A stretch of 64,000 nt of DNA from Allium sativum (GCA_030737875.1 CM060923.1:494042453-494106452), one strand, 5' to 3'. Counted from the first letter of the stretch, positions 38,395 to 49,219 are shown. Notes: generated from the sequence alone by a model not told the origin. Translations and numbers: made by a program.

Positions 38395-41300
38395 TGTAAC
38401 GACCCACATTTTTTGACCATTCAAAATCGACAATAAACCACACATGTCGATTTAAAACAAATCACAAATACAGGCTTTTATTGGGAAAAGAAGAAAAAAA
38501 AGGGAAACAATAACAAAATCTCACAGCGGAAGGATAATATATAATACACAATAACAGTTTTAAACAATTGAAATATATATACATTGACTATCAGAGTTAT
38601 ACATATACAGGTTTCATCACATGGCAGCGGAATATAAAATGCAACGGAAATAATATATATATATATATAGATATATACCAAATCTTCGTCTTCGGTCTCC
38701 AAAGCACAGTCATCTTCGGTAACTGCAGATGTCTGCTGACCCGAGCGTATTGCATAAAAAAGGAAAACACAACAAACACTCGGATCAGCACTAAATCATT
38801 CTCATGTTAGTCAAATTAAAATATGAAACAACTTGAGCATCATGGGTGCAGTAACTCAAGAAATGTTACGGGATTTTTTCCATTTCTCGAGGATCCGTTA
38901 AACTAGTACATACATAGTATAATACGCTATTATGATAATGTCTATTCAGTAAAGTATAAATACTGAAAATAGCGTAAGCGGGATTACCATATTACCCTTA
39001 CGCAGTTTATAGGCATCAACGATCTATACAGTACCGTAAATTCACCGTACTGGTGTTATCAGAGGGCACTCCATAGAAAGCAATGCTAAATCAAAATCGT
39101 AGGGGATCGATAAGGATAAATATGACAAGGCACTCGAGGCAATGCCCAGGGTAGGATTCTACCAATTGCACTCCCGAACCGGTGGTAACGCATAGCAGCC
39201 ACTACCGCCCACCTCGGAACACACTCCCATATCAAATCAAAAGGGCCCAAATCATCATCATCATAGTCGTAGAAATAGTATCGAAGAAGTGCGTCCGATC
39301 AGAGGTGCTACCTCCATTAGTCACGGTATAGCTCATGTTTTATCCATTTCAATTCTGACCCGAAAGTCAGGGCTATTTCGTCATCGTTCATCACATTCAA
39401 TTCAATTCAATAATCAAGTCCAAGTCATCATACTCTATTCCGGATACGTCATACGTTCACGATTGTCAAAGTGGTATCGACACTGACAGAGAGTATGCCT
39501 TATGTCGACTCCGGTCTCCTTAACAACCAACGCTTACAAATTTCACATCGGTTGGTTCTTTTACATTCACAAAGGTTCTTTTCATATCAAAATATCCTAT
39601 TTTGTTTCGAACCAAATTATATTCAAATAGAATAAAAATCCCATATCAAATACCATACATCATACCAAACTGATTTTATTCTAAATTAGAATATATTTCC
39701 ATATCTTTCCATTATACTCATATAATCCTTCAAAATTTGATTTAATATTTGAATAGAATATATTTTTTCGTATCAAAACCATAATTATTTTCAAACTGAT
39801 TTTTGGTTGGAAATCCATTCATATTTTAATAGAACATATATATTCTCATAACAACTAATTAAATCATATCGGAAATCCATTTATATTCAAATATAATATA
39901 AATTTACATTTCCATATAAAATCGGTTTAAATCGATTCATATTCAAATAGAATAAAACTTTATCTCAGCTCCATTTGATCCAATGGTTTAAATCCAACAT
40001 TTTCCATTCGGAAGGAATTTACTATTCATAAATACTTTTGAAAATAAATGATTATAAGAAAATCTTTATATAAATTAAATATATATATATATAATATAAT
40101 AATTAAAAATAAATAAGATGATTTAAATATTATGTACATACACAAAATAAGGTTTATTGGATAGTTTGAATACTAAAATATAAAGGAAACTTTATTTAAA
40201 ATACAAAAATTTGTCGGTTAAAAGTTTGAATAAAAATTTTGAAGGAAAGGAATAGTTTATTTTGAAGTCAAGCAAGGTATAAAAATATACATATATATAT
40301 ATATATAGATAAATTTTAAACCAAAATTTTTCTTCCTTCCGAATTTCCAATACATGAATCTATATCCCAGTTTCAATGGAGTTCATTCAGTTTCCATTTC
40401 TCATTTTCAAACATCGTTCAATAACCTCTCAATTTAAGGATTCAACCCATATTCAAACTGAGTTAAAACAACTCATAATACCCTTGATACCATTTTCCCA
40501 AAAATTTGATTCCATAAGAATTCGTTTCTTCAAATCCACACTTTTGATTTGAATAATTTCAAATCATATTCAAATCCCAATTTAAGTATTCCACTTTGTT
40601 ATGGAAAAATTCCCTTAACCCTTTTAAAATAAACATTTCCAATAAAGAAATGAATTTATCGAGTATTGGCCCCTCTCTTTTAAATGAAATTTCCGACCAA
40701 ATAACATTTTTAATATTTTAAATCATTTAACCAACCGATGTCTATATATAATTATCTATCCAATGGCCAAGTGATTTTAAATTTTATTTCTCGATATTTC
40801 AGGGATGGATCTATCATTTCAATCCAAATCAGGGTCACAGAGATTTATCATTTCACTCTGTGTTCTTAATTCATTTTTATCGATAAATCCCGGGTTTATG
40901 CGATGCCCGCAACATCAAGGGTAGTTGGGATTTATCGTCACAAAGAACATGCAAACACGCTATACTGAATACGGAGCATTAACTGTGTCCATCTCAATTC
41001 AGTAATAAATTTCAACTAAACATCCATCACAACCATTCTATTCAACTGATCAGCATTAAACTGTTTCAGGATTAGCAAAGATTTGAATTTCCAACCAGAA
41101 ATTTAAATTAAATTAATTAACTAATTATTGATCTAATTTGCATGTTAACACAAGATATATCAAATCTAAGCAACCAAATTCAACAGCCAATCACAACCAT
41201 GCAACCAAACTATTTCATAAATTTAATTCGATAAATAAGGGAATAATTCAGTATTTCATGAGCGAAGAATCACTCACCTTTGGGTCTTAATTGGATCAGA

Positions 41301-42634
41301 CGTCCAAAATAAGCCCAAAATTTGACAGTCTCCAAACGCCGCCAGGTTAGTGCCAAAACGTCCGCAATTCCGCCACGATCCCAACGCAACAAACCGCGTC
41401 CAAATCCGAGTCAGTATAAAGAAGTTATGAGCGTTTAATCAATTGAAATTTAAATATATAAAATTAATAAATTAAATCTCCTCACCAATTAAATACTGCC
41501 ATGTCATCGTCCTCCACACGTTCTTCCCGCTCCAACCCTCTCCACGCGTTGACCCGTCCAGCGAGATAAACCCATCAGGCCGCAACTTTGACCGCCAAAA
41601 CCCGCCGATTCCGGCGACCATCTGACCCGTAACCGCCTCCAAGCGAACGCCCTTCGAGACCCGCTCCAGCCCCGCCAAGCACGGCGCCTCCGGTTGCCGC
41701 CTTTGCCGCCGCCAAGTCCATGAACGGACGGAAATTCTGGCCTTTGACGAGCAAATTCCGGCCATCCAGCAACTTATAATCCAAGCGACTACCATCATTA
41801 CACTCCTATCGATCCCCTCTATAATACCCAGATCCCGGAATCTCCGATTACATCCCCAATCAAAAACGCCCAAATTGTAGGTTAGGGTTCCGAAAACTGA
41901 GGGCTTTGACCGCGATTTCTGGCCACTACAGGCCATGCATGTCGGAACTGAGAGCACCAGTAGCTTCGTGACATTGAGAGCTTCGATTTGACATATAATA
42001 CGATAGGGTTTTGAGAGATTTTATTTTGAGGTGAATTTTTGTTTTGAGATTAAGATAAAAAATTTATTTTCTGCCATTAACGATGAAATTTTGATGGAGA
42101 ACAGCATAGGAAATAGAGAATGGGCTTATAAGAAGGAGGTGGAAATTTATTTATAAGTAAAGGAGGTCCAAATATGATAAACAACAAATATTCTATTTCA
42201 TCGATTCAATTTCTCGATTTCTCCCGTAAGGTCACATAATAAGTTCAAAAATTCTAAAAACTGGAATCCTGCAATAATTCACCGTTCCGGATCCAATGGC
42301 GCCAGTTTCGTCGAATTTCGAGACAATTACAAAAATTATTAATTCCACAGTAAATTAATTAATAAAATATTCAAAATTCAATTAACTGTTTTAAATTCAA
42401 ATTAAATACCAATAAAAATTCCATTTTAAATCCAATAAAGACTCAAATAGATTTTATAAATAAATTTTCACACATTTAACTCTAAATTTGATTAATCGAA
42501 TTTGAATTGGAGTTTCAGTTTTAACTTAAACAGCTTAAATTCCACCATTTAACCTATTAAATTATTGAATCCCCTTTTCTCAAATTTCAACTTAAATAAA
42601 TTTTTATAAATTTATTTCACCTATTTAAGTTCCC
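38395..42634 (-). repeat. B1 left LTR (its 3' LTR), first part
   Basis: Collinear with 60334-64000. (TA)n microsatellites occur near 38650 and 40080. It is interrupted at 42634 by E2. A possible minus-strand TATA (CTTATAAG, 42125-42132) precedes the GC-rich block at 41290-41990. Confidence 0.9.
41290..41990 (-). other. GC-rich block in B1 left LTR with a 161-codon open frame
   Basis: A GC-rich island inside an AT-rich LTR. On the minus strand an open frame spans 41472-41957 (161 codons). In the other LTR only 97 codons (63410-63703) remain open, the frame upstream being closed by substitutions. Another overlapping frame is equally open. I recognise no domain. As in family A, this looks like a leader or 5' UTR region of the LTR transcript rather than a conserved protein. 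Confidence 0.4.
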
Positions 42635-43565
42635 TGTTAGACCAAAAAGTGGTTCTAACACCCAAATTGATTAAAAGCAAATGAAATGAGATAAAAATGA
42701 AAATGAACACACAGGATTTATAGTGGTTCGGCGAAGAAATGCCTACGTCCACTTATTTTTCACTATATTCAATGATTCAGTTGCAAATACAATGTAATAT
42801 TCACTTGATTCCACTCACAACTCACTTATATTCACTCAATTGACTAAAACAAATAATGAAAGAAGATTTGGATTCTCCGGGAGTACTGTAGTTCGGATTA
42901 TGGAGGTGGTTGAATTCTCGAAGTGCCCAAAAAAGATCCTTTTCTTTGTCTCCAGACGGGGTATTTATAGGTGTGAATTTGCTCAGAGCCCGATCCGGAT
43001 CGGAGCCACATGTCACTCATCCCATCAGCATCGGATTCGGATTGATTTCTACGTTGACAACGCATCAGAATAATGGACGTTATGGGCAAGAACTGGTCAT
43101 AGCCGATCCGGATATCCAGGCGCTTATGCAGGGGGAACGATATGAAAAATGGGTTCGGGTCGGAGGTATATATATACCAGGGGTTCGGATCGGGATATCC
43201 GACCCGGATTGTCTTGGTGACAATTCTCTCTTCTCTTTATTCTGCTCCGCTCCGACCTATCTCTGTAGCAATTGGGTGGCTTTCTGATCCATCTTGAAGG
43301 AGACTGCCCTCCGATCCGAACATGCACTCTCTGCTTTCAACAGCAATAGCTCACCGATCTGAACAGGAGATTTTATCCGATCCGAACCGATACGTTGCTT
43401 TGACCCGACCCGAACGATTGCAGCTGTCCGAACTAGGCTGTAGTATCTTCTCCGATCTGAGTAGTGATGGTCTCTCCGATCCGAACCGAAGTCTTCTAAT
43501 TAAAAATGCTCTTCAATGTTTGACATCTTGACTTTGTGTTGCCTAGTTCACAAAGTAGGCTAACA
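42635..43565 (-). repeat. E2 left LTR (its 3' LTR)
   Basis: 931 bp. On the minus strand the CTATAAATAC at 42961-42970 is a good plant TATA box. A second TATA-like CACTATAAATCC lies at about 42714-42725. Many CCGATCCGAACC-type motifs are spread over 42985-43485. Confidence 0.93.
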
Positions 43566-43577
43566 TTTTGCCCCCTC
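43566..43577 (-). other. E2 polypurine tract
   Basis: TTTTGCCCCCTC on + reads GAGGGGGCAAAA on the element strand, immediately before the 3' LTR. Confidence 0.85.
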
Positions 43578-43834
43578 AAAGGATGCTTCTGTTGGAAACG
43601 GAGCATGCTTTGACTGCCATGGCACAATACCTTCATCCTTCCTTTTGAATTCACATGTCAAGTTGTTGTTCATCATCCTGTTCGGTTCGGGCTCCGACCC
43701 GAATGGATTTATAGTTTGAGTTCCGACCCGGATGGATTTTCTATGCCTTGCAACAGATCAATGGGCCAGAAAGTGTGGGCTGTTAGACCGAGCGGAAATA
43801 TAGGAGGGGAATACGAGTAGCCACCTCCCTCTTG

Positions 43835-43842
43835 TATATATT
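43835..43842 (+). promoter_or_regulatory. Candidate promoter of the E2 antisense gene
   Basis: TATATATT is followed about 25 bases later by a CT-rich tract (43852-43885) and AAACCCTAG (43916-43924), a common plant leader motif. This would start a + strand transcript about 1.0 kb upstream of the first ATG of the antisense gene. A strong donor-like AAG|GTATTT at 44056 and acceptor-like TTCAATAG at 44874 could remove most of that leader as a 5' UTR intron. The start and intron are inferred. Confidence 0.4.
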
Positions 43843-44884
43843 CTCTGCCCCTGTCTCCTTCTTTCTTTCTCTTTCTTTTACTTTCGCCGTTCTTGCCCAA
43901 CCGATTCCACATCGAAACCCTAGTCTTTCCAGAAAATTTCAAAATTTTCGCTTCAATCTTTGAATCAAATACATAGGTAGTCTTGCAATCTCGAATCTCG
44001 TTGCCATAATTGTTTTTAATTTACATTCGCAGTTAAGTTGAACGATTCTAGCAAGGTATTTGATTAATTCCATCGCCATAGCTTCATTCATCCTCCGCCT
44101 TCGTCGTTAATGGCATCGACGCCATTTCGAGGCGTTGGTGGAGGGTATTGAGATTCGTCGTTGAATACTTGAGTGCTTAAGCACTTGATTTTAATTAAGG
44201 CTTTGAATATCGAGTTGGGTTCGCTACTTAAGAGGAGGAAGAGGAAGGAAATTGAAGGAGATCGGTTTGGGTGGTGGAATAGTAGGAGAAAAAGGAAAAG
44301 AGAGAAATTCACAGAACCGGACCGGGTCGGAGCAATAAGGCAAAGAAATGGGACTTAACTTGTTTGACCGGGTCGGTTCGGACCTATGAATAAAATGGAG
44401 GTCAATACTTATGCGCTCGGATCGGACCGGGTTGTGAAACAAAGAGAGAATAGGGGCATTGTTATTCAGGTCAATCCGACCCGCCCCGAAAGTCAATCCC
44501 CGAACCGATCCGGGTATATCTCACTGATTGTGAGCCTTTGCTTTAAGTCGACATGTGACCTTGCCTATCCGATCTGAACCTGATGTATACATCCGAACCG
44601 ACAACTACTCAGTCCAAAGCACAAACTTTTGTCCAACTATTTAAAACAATGCTAGATATTACTTCCAACTTCATGAACAGTTAGGATAGGACCTTGCGGA
44701 CATAAATGAACATTAAGAACTACTCTGACTATCACTTTCTCTTCAAAGTTTCGTCTTACATTGTTGCACCTTTACTTTGCATTTCTCACATTCGCTGCAC
44801 ATATTTTAGTTCACACACACGCACAGGGGGTACGGGCTAATTTACTCTAATTCGTGCTATTGCTTCTTCAATAGTTCTGTGACA
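43843..44884 (+). other. Long leader of E2 antisense gene
   Basis: About 1 kb between the candidate promoter and the first ATG. It contains a CT-rich start, another cluster of GGTCGG/CCGATCC motifs (44320-44600) and no convincing protein. Short frames on both strands (43709-43942, 44088-44312, 44224-44496) are not conserved anywhere I can compare. Confidence 0.4.
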
Positions 44885-45100
44885 ATGAGACCCAGACGTT
44901 CTTCCAGACTAGCTGAGAGGAAAGAAGCCCCGGAAACCTCTAACAAAATCACTCTCGAGGATATATCTTCTCCTTCGGATCCAGAATGGGACAGTGAAGG
45001 TCCAGACTACGGGGTTGGAAATCGAGAAAGCAACGAGGTGTCTTCAGAGAATGAAGTTTCTCTGGGTTTTGAGGAGGAAGGAGGGATTGGTGACGATTGA
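44885..45100 (+). CDS. aORF N-terminal piece, ends at premature TGA
   Basis: The first 71 codons of the antisense gene. An arginine-rich start (RRSSRLAERK) could be a nuclear-localisation or nucleic-acid-contact segment. The remainder is acidic (EDISSPSDPEWDSEG). The TGA at 45098-45100 is in the same frame as the conserved domain that follows, so this is a nonsense break and not a natural end. No other start rescues the intervening acidic stretch without using the ATG at 45131. Confidence 0.55.
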   Translation: MRPRRSSRLAERKEAPETSNKITLEDISSPSDPEWDSEGPDYGVGNRESNEVSSENEVSLGFEEEGGIGDD

Positions 45101-45635
45101 GCCCCTGATGAATTTGAATCGGCCATTATATTGGAATCACCTCCAGACTCCGTTGAATCAACGATTGACAACGATCGACTTGTCCGAATTTGCTTAAAAT
45201 ATGGGATAATGAAAAGAGACACTCTAGTGCCTTCAAGCTCTGACCGTCCCCACAACCCTCCAAAAGGATATATGGCGGTCACTCGATTGATGTGCATGGT
45301 CGGCGCTATTCCTCCATTCTCTCCCTTCATCATTGACTTTTTAAGACAAATGCGGATTGCCCCCATGCAGCTGCATCCCAATTCGTATGCCTACTTGCAC
45401 ACTTTGTACATAGCATACCGTGAAATCTTAGGCATTGAGCTCACGTTCGATGATGTTCACTTCTTCTATAATTTCAAGCATCGGACTCGAGAGACTCCAT
45501 CTTTCTACTACTTTGAATCAGTCCCAAAAAGGAAGATAATCTCAGCACCATTAAGCTGTAAAGCTGGAGATTCTAGATTAGAATGGTTCTACGTGAGGCG
45601 ACAGACCGGATGTGCCAGGAGGTGGACAAAATCAA
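45101..45635 (+). CDS. aORF conserved domain (Transposase_28-like), exon 1 continuation
   Basis: In frame with the upstream piece. First in-frame ATG is 45131. Residues such as GYMAVTRLMCMVGAIPPFSP, FLRQM, QLHPNSYAYLHTLYIAYREI and FFYNFKHR follow the pattern of the plant 'putative gypsy type transposon' domain (Pfam Transposase_28 family, recognised from memory): a hydrophobic pocket, then LHPNS.. and a Phe/Tyr-rich end. Despite its name the domain has no shown transposase activity and often occurs in retrotransposon antisense ORFs. The exon ends at 45635 (TCAA|GTAAAG). Reading on without splicing gives ten extra residues and a stop at 45653-45655. Confidence 0.6.
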
Positions 45636-45712
45636 GTAAAGCACTGATTTTCTAAGTCCGAGCTCTATACACTTGAATCATCACCTTAACTTGTTTCCCT
45701 CTTTGTTTGCAG
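45636..45712 (+). other. aORF intron 1 (77 nt)
   Basis: Donor GTAAAG, branch-like CTTAAC about 25 bases before the end, pyrimidine-rich TTCCCTCTTTGTTTGCAG acceptor. Splicing joins two different frames into one continuous reading (phase 1), which strongly suggests a real intron. It also shows the gene is transcribed on the + strand, since the signals make no sense on the gag-pol strand. Confidence 0.75.
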
Positions 45713-46329
45713 TTGACAATCCAAAACAAATATCAGATCAGGTGTTCTTTGACCGGATGCATCAATTTCTTAATGGCGATCAAAAATTCTTGACCATCGA
45801 TGAAGTCCTTAAGGACGAATATCTTCACTTCCATGGGCTGTTATCTGTTTTTCGTAGCATCAGTCATGGGACGGCCCCCTACGCATATATTCCTCCAGTG
45901 GAGGTGGTCCCAGAGACAGGAGAAGGCTCGGGAATTCCAACAGTGCCTCTTCAAACTTCACCTTCTCCATCTTCTACACAAGATGACGATTTGGCTAACC
46001 TGGCCGAAAGGCATCGTGAAGGATATACTGCCCCCGAGGAGGCTACTTCTCTGGAAAAGTTAACATCCTCCCAAGAGTCGCCACTTAACGCTCCCGAGGG
46101 GAATATCCCTAGCACTGATGACCAAATATTTCAGGGTTTGGGGGATCTTCCCTTACCTGAAACTATATACACTACAGAGGATTTCAGGAAGGATCCTTTA
46201 GTCTTCACCTCTTCTGAAGAGACCACTCCCGCTAAGGCTAAAGAGCCTGCCCGTACTAGTCTAGCCTCAGACTCGGGTTGGTTGGGGGGAAACACACCAC
46301 TTAGGATACACTTTATACAATGGCATTAG
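45713..46329 (+). CDS. aORF middle exon: end of conserved domain and PEST-like linker
   Basis: Continues in frame after intron 1. The first ~55 residues (DQVFFDRMHQFL...FHGLLSVFRSIS) complete the domain. The rest is rich in P, E, S and T, as in a flexible linker. Unspliced, the frame stops at 46327-46329. A possible second intron from 46281 (GTTGGG) to 46424 (ATATCAG) would keep the frame open into the next piece, but the donor is weak. Alternatively the stops between 46329 and 46378 are decay. Confidence 0.5.
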
Positions 46330-46377
46330 CATTCACTACACCTCTTTCTTCGTGAATCCATTAATTCTAACTTTCGT

Positions 46378-47580
46378 TTGTTTTATCGTGCTGGTACGAT
46401 GTCTCGATCCTACTACGATATCAGGAAGCTTCGCCGCAGCATGTCCAATCCACCTCAGGATATCGAGTATGATCGCCGGGATGATCGTGGTAGGGAGGAG
46501 AGAAGGCCTTATGATCCCTATCGTTCTCGGCCCTCACGTTCTCGCTCACCAGTTCGGTCGGAACAAGAGAAATACAAGGGTTATCAAAGCCACAGGGAAG
46601 AGGACAGACCACCATCTAAAGACTTCACTTCTTCCCATGAAAAGCGCAGTAGAGAGAGAAGTCCTCCGAAAGAAACTGGGTCTCGGAGTAAGCACAAGGT
46701 TCCTGCTACTAAACGACCTAGGACAGACGAAGAATCTACCGAATCCTCCTCACACAGGGACACCGAATTGACAATCCCCGCTCCTCCCCCACTAGATGCG
46801 GAAACTGCAGTAAAGCGGGCATATTTGAAGGAACAATTTCCCGAACACTACTTCGAGACTTTGACTTTTTTACCTGCCCTTGAACCTGTTTCGTCTAAAT
46901 GGGCAGATGAGGCCAAAGCAAAGATAGATGCGGTGGAAAAACAGTATACTGAGATGTTCAAATATTCACGCAATCTTTCTAGAATCATCCGCACTCTAAT
47001 CACAAATACTGATTCAATGCAAAAGACCGCGGAGGAGGATGCTAAGGCCTTAAAAACTCTAGGAAAAGATTTGGAAGACACTCAAGCTCAGCTAGCTGTC
47101 GCTCAAAGGGACGCTTCTAACTTCAAACAACAATTCGAGGACATGCAAAAACGTTACCATGACTTGCTGGAATCTCACACTCAAGAGCGTTCTGAATTAA
47201 AAAAGCAAGCTGATGAGGCTAAGTCAGAGGCTGCTAAGACACACCTTGCTTATGCTGACCTTGAGCGGAAAAATGCCGAGTTAGCACAGAGGAGTGCTGA
47301 ACTAGAAAAGAAGAATGCTGACTTGGCTTCAAGGCTGTTGGAAGCAGAGAACAGGGCTGCCCTGGTCGAGGACAATGTGGAGTGTGCTATCAAATCTGCG
47401 GAGGAAGCCCGCAAGCAATTATCAGAGGCGAAGGCTGATATTCAGGGTTTCGGCGAATTAATGATTGAATTCTTCGCACATATCATCCGTCGCCGAAACA
47501 TTTCTTGGATCGAGGATTATCCATCCACTCTAGTTCAAGTGTGGGAATCAGATCGTCGAGTGGGAAAAAGAGGAACTTAA
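46378..47580 (+). CDS. aORF RS-rich and coiled-coil segment
   Basis: A 400-codon open frame with no obvious start function; coding probably continues from upstream (entering at about 46425 if spliced). Residues ~30-120 are dominated by R, S, E and P with RSRPSRSRSP-type motifs resembling SR-protein tails. Residues ~150-370 form a long heptad-rich coiled coil (repeats such as LERKNAELAQRSAELEKKNA), predicting a dimer or larger assembly. The natural frame is lost near the 3' end: from about 47545 the next frame continues the protein, so the last ~12 residues here are out of frame. Confidence 0.55.
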   Translation: MFYRAGTMSRSYYDIRKLRRSMSNPPQDIEYDRRDDRGREERRPYDPYRSRPSRSRSPVRSEQEKYKGYQSHREEDRPPSKDFTSSHEKRSRERSPPKETGSRSKHKVPATKRPRTDEESTESSSHRDTELTIPAPPPLDAETAVKRAYLKEQFPEHYFETLTFLPALEPVSSKWADEAKAKIDAVEKQYTEMFKYSRNLSRIIRTLITNTDSMQKTAEEDAKALKTLGKDLEDTQAQLAVAQRDASNFKQQFEDMQKRYHDLLESHTQERSELKKQADEAKSEAAKTHLAYADLERKNAELAQRSAELEKKNADLASRLLEAENRAALVEDNVECAIKSAEEARKQLSEAKADIQGFGELMIEFFAHIIRRRNISWIEDYPSTLVQVWESDRRVGKRGT

Positions 47581-48571
47581 GGTCGATTCCATCGATGAAG
47601 ATAAGCTAGTGGAGAAATACTTGAGGGATGATGAACCGGAGCGCCTAGCTGAAGGGCGCCGCCTTATTGCTGAGGCCATGGAAGAAGAGAGATGGAAGTC
47701 TAAACAGAAAACTATTCTCGAAGCTGGTTCCTCTTCTTCTGCCCCTGCGACTTCTGAAGTAGAGGGGTATGATCCCGAAAATCCGGGAATTGCCCGAACA
47801 ACTCTGCTATCTCCTCTTCCTGAAACAACATCAGAGGTAGTAGCCACCCCCGCAGAAAAGTCTTCGGAAGGTATCCCTACCTTTTCTCCTCAATTTTCCA
47901 AGGCTATTTTTACCTTTCGCCACGTGATTGAACAATCGATGACAGACCGATTGTTTTCACCTGAGTTGATAACTGTTGCTTCTCATTCTGTAGGTGTTGA
48001 GTCATCCGAAAAGACAGATGTGACTCAGGGAGCCACCGCCGGGGCAAAACCTGCAGAAAAGGCCAAAACAGGGGAGGATAAGGCTGCTCCTATAGACTTG
48101 GGAGAAGAAAGTGAGCCAACTAAGGTCGCCACTCCCCATGATGAAGAAATGATAGCAGCTTTAAAGGACGATGGCAAAGACGGGGGGCATGAAGAGGAAC
48201 CAGAAGTTGCTATAGTCGGGGAGTCAAAAAATGCTGATGATGTTACCTTGGCTGCAATGAAAGCCGATCAAGACAAACGCTTGCAATTAAAAGCTGAAGA
48301 ACTAGACCCCGAAGTCCTCAAGCCCCTCGAAGTTGTGGATGCGGGATCAAGGTTAGTTGTTAAGCTCTCAACTAGATCTATTACAGAGAAACTCGCTAAA
48401 AAATCTTCTCTTGATTCCAGCGCCCCGCCCTCCGGGAAGAAGTCTACTGGCTCCAGCACCGCATCTTCAGGAAAAAAGAAGTCAAAACGAATCTTGACGG
48501 AGGCTGAGAAAGAAGCAAAGGACGCGGAGAAAGCCGCCAAGAAATCCAAGGCTCATTCAAAATCTAAATAG
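47550..48571 (+). CDS. aORF C-terminal segment after frameshift
   Basis: Reads on from the coiled coil in the +1-related frame (EWEKEELKVDSIDEDK...). The first internal ATG is 47609. It holds an acidic charged region, proline/serine/threonine linkers, and a tail of alternating lysine, alanine and serine (KKKSKR...EKEAKDAEKAAKKSK) ending at 48571. The tail could carry a nuclear-localisation signal. No enzymatic motif is visible. AATAAA at 48683-48688, 112 bases past the stop, is a plausible poly(A) signal. Confidence 0.5.
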
Positions 48572-48682
48572 TGGATTGCCTTGTATCGTTTTAGCATTTA
48601 GTGAACCAATAATTGCTGCTACAAGAGTAGCTCCTGCACTTTCTTTTTCAGCTATTTTCCTGTACAAATTCATTCATTTGTA

Positions 48683-48688
48683 AATAAA
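48683..48688 (+). terminator. Candidate poly(A) signal of E2 antisense gene
   Basis: AATAAA in an AT-rich stretch, preceded by TTGTACAAATT and followed by TTTTCTGCAATGTTTGTTTG, a layout typical of plant 3' ends. It lies before the stem-loop array, so the array would be outside this transcript unless a later site is used. Confidence 0.4.
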
Positions 48689-48914
48689 AATAACTCATTT
48701 TCTGCAATGTTTGTTTGTTAGTAGTTTTGCACTTATGTAAAAATGCATGTCTGTAGTTATGAAACGAAGTTGTGGAGGGGGGAAATATGCGTATACATAC
48801 GTGTCCCCAGTCAATTCCCACAAATTATTTAATGCTTAATCAAGCAATCTGAATGCTCCTGATTCTCTAACGGGATAGCACTTCCTGTGTCGTCAGTACC
48901 TGTCCTTTTTTCTG

Positions 48915-49219
48915 GCATTTCTTTTATACTCTCTCTCTTTCTCTTGAGAGTTAGAGTTCGAGCTCAGTAATCTATTCATTCCCCGGTCTTTCAGTGGGGA
49001 AAGATTTCTTTCTCAGCGCTCAGTCGGAGACGCTTTTATACTCTCTTTCTCTCTGGAAAGTTAGAGTTAGGAGAAGAATTTCTTTTTCAGCGCTCAGTCG
49101 GAGACGCTTTTATACTCTCTCTCTCTCTCTGGAGAGTTAGAGTTAGGAGAAGAATTTCTTTTTCAGCGCTCAGTCGGAGACGCTTTTATACTCTCTCTCT
49201 CTGGAGAGTTAGAGTTAAG
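48915..49219. repeat. E2 stem-loop array (four units)
   Basis: Four units (period 74-112) contain CTTTTATACT and a hairpin: 48928-48957, 49040-49067, 49114-49143, 49190-49215. The outer stem is ACTCT with AGAGT and the inner stem is CTCTC with GAGAG, except unit 2 where it is CTTTC with GAAAG. A TT bulge separates the stems. Units are joined by CAGCGCTCAGTCGGAGACG. It lies between the 3' ends of the convergent antisense gene and pol. E1 has a diverged equivalent at 16790-17050. Confidence 0.8.

Larger units (their letters stand above)
44885..48571 (+). pseudogene. E2 antisense gene (aORF): 'putative gypsy type transposon' domain protein, interrupted
   Basis: A + strand gene opposite and convergent to pol. 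In order: a short basic start (residues RRSSRLAERK), an acidic serine/glutamate-rich stretch, a conserved domain (45170-45860), a proline/threonine/glutamate-rich linker, an RS-rich segment, a ~180-residue coiled coil and a lysine/serine/alanine-rich tail. Breaks: TGA at 45098-45100, and a one-base frame change near 47540-47555. Between them a 77-nt intron (45636-45712) and possibly a second (about 46281-46424) join the frames. Antisense ORFs between pol and 3' LTR are known in Retand-type and some other Tat elements; their role is unknown. The ATG at 44885 is preferred because it is the first in frame. Nuclear location is inferred from the basic ends. Confidence 0.7.

Noticed and set aside
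41472..41957. 161-codon minus-strand open frame in the B LTR as a gene
   Set aside because: It is only partly open in the sister LTR (63410-63703), an overlapping frame is equally open, and GC-rich sequence lowers stop frequency. No domain recognised.
43977..44032. 5' UTR intron 43977-44032 in the antisense gene leader
   Set aside because: Only 56 nt. A longer option (44056-44874) fits better but remains unproven.
45085..45150. A mini-intron to bypass the aORF TGA (GT at 45090, AG at 45146)
   Set aside because: It would be 57 nt with a poor donor, below the usual plant minimum. A nonsense mutation is simpler.
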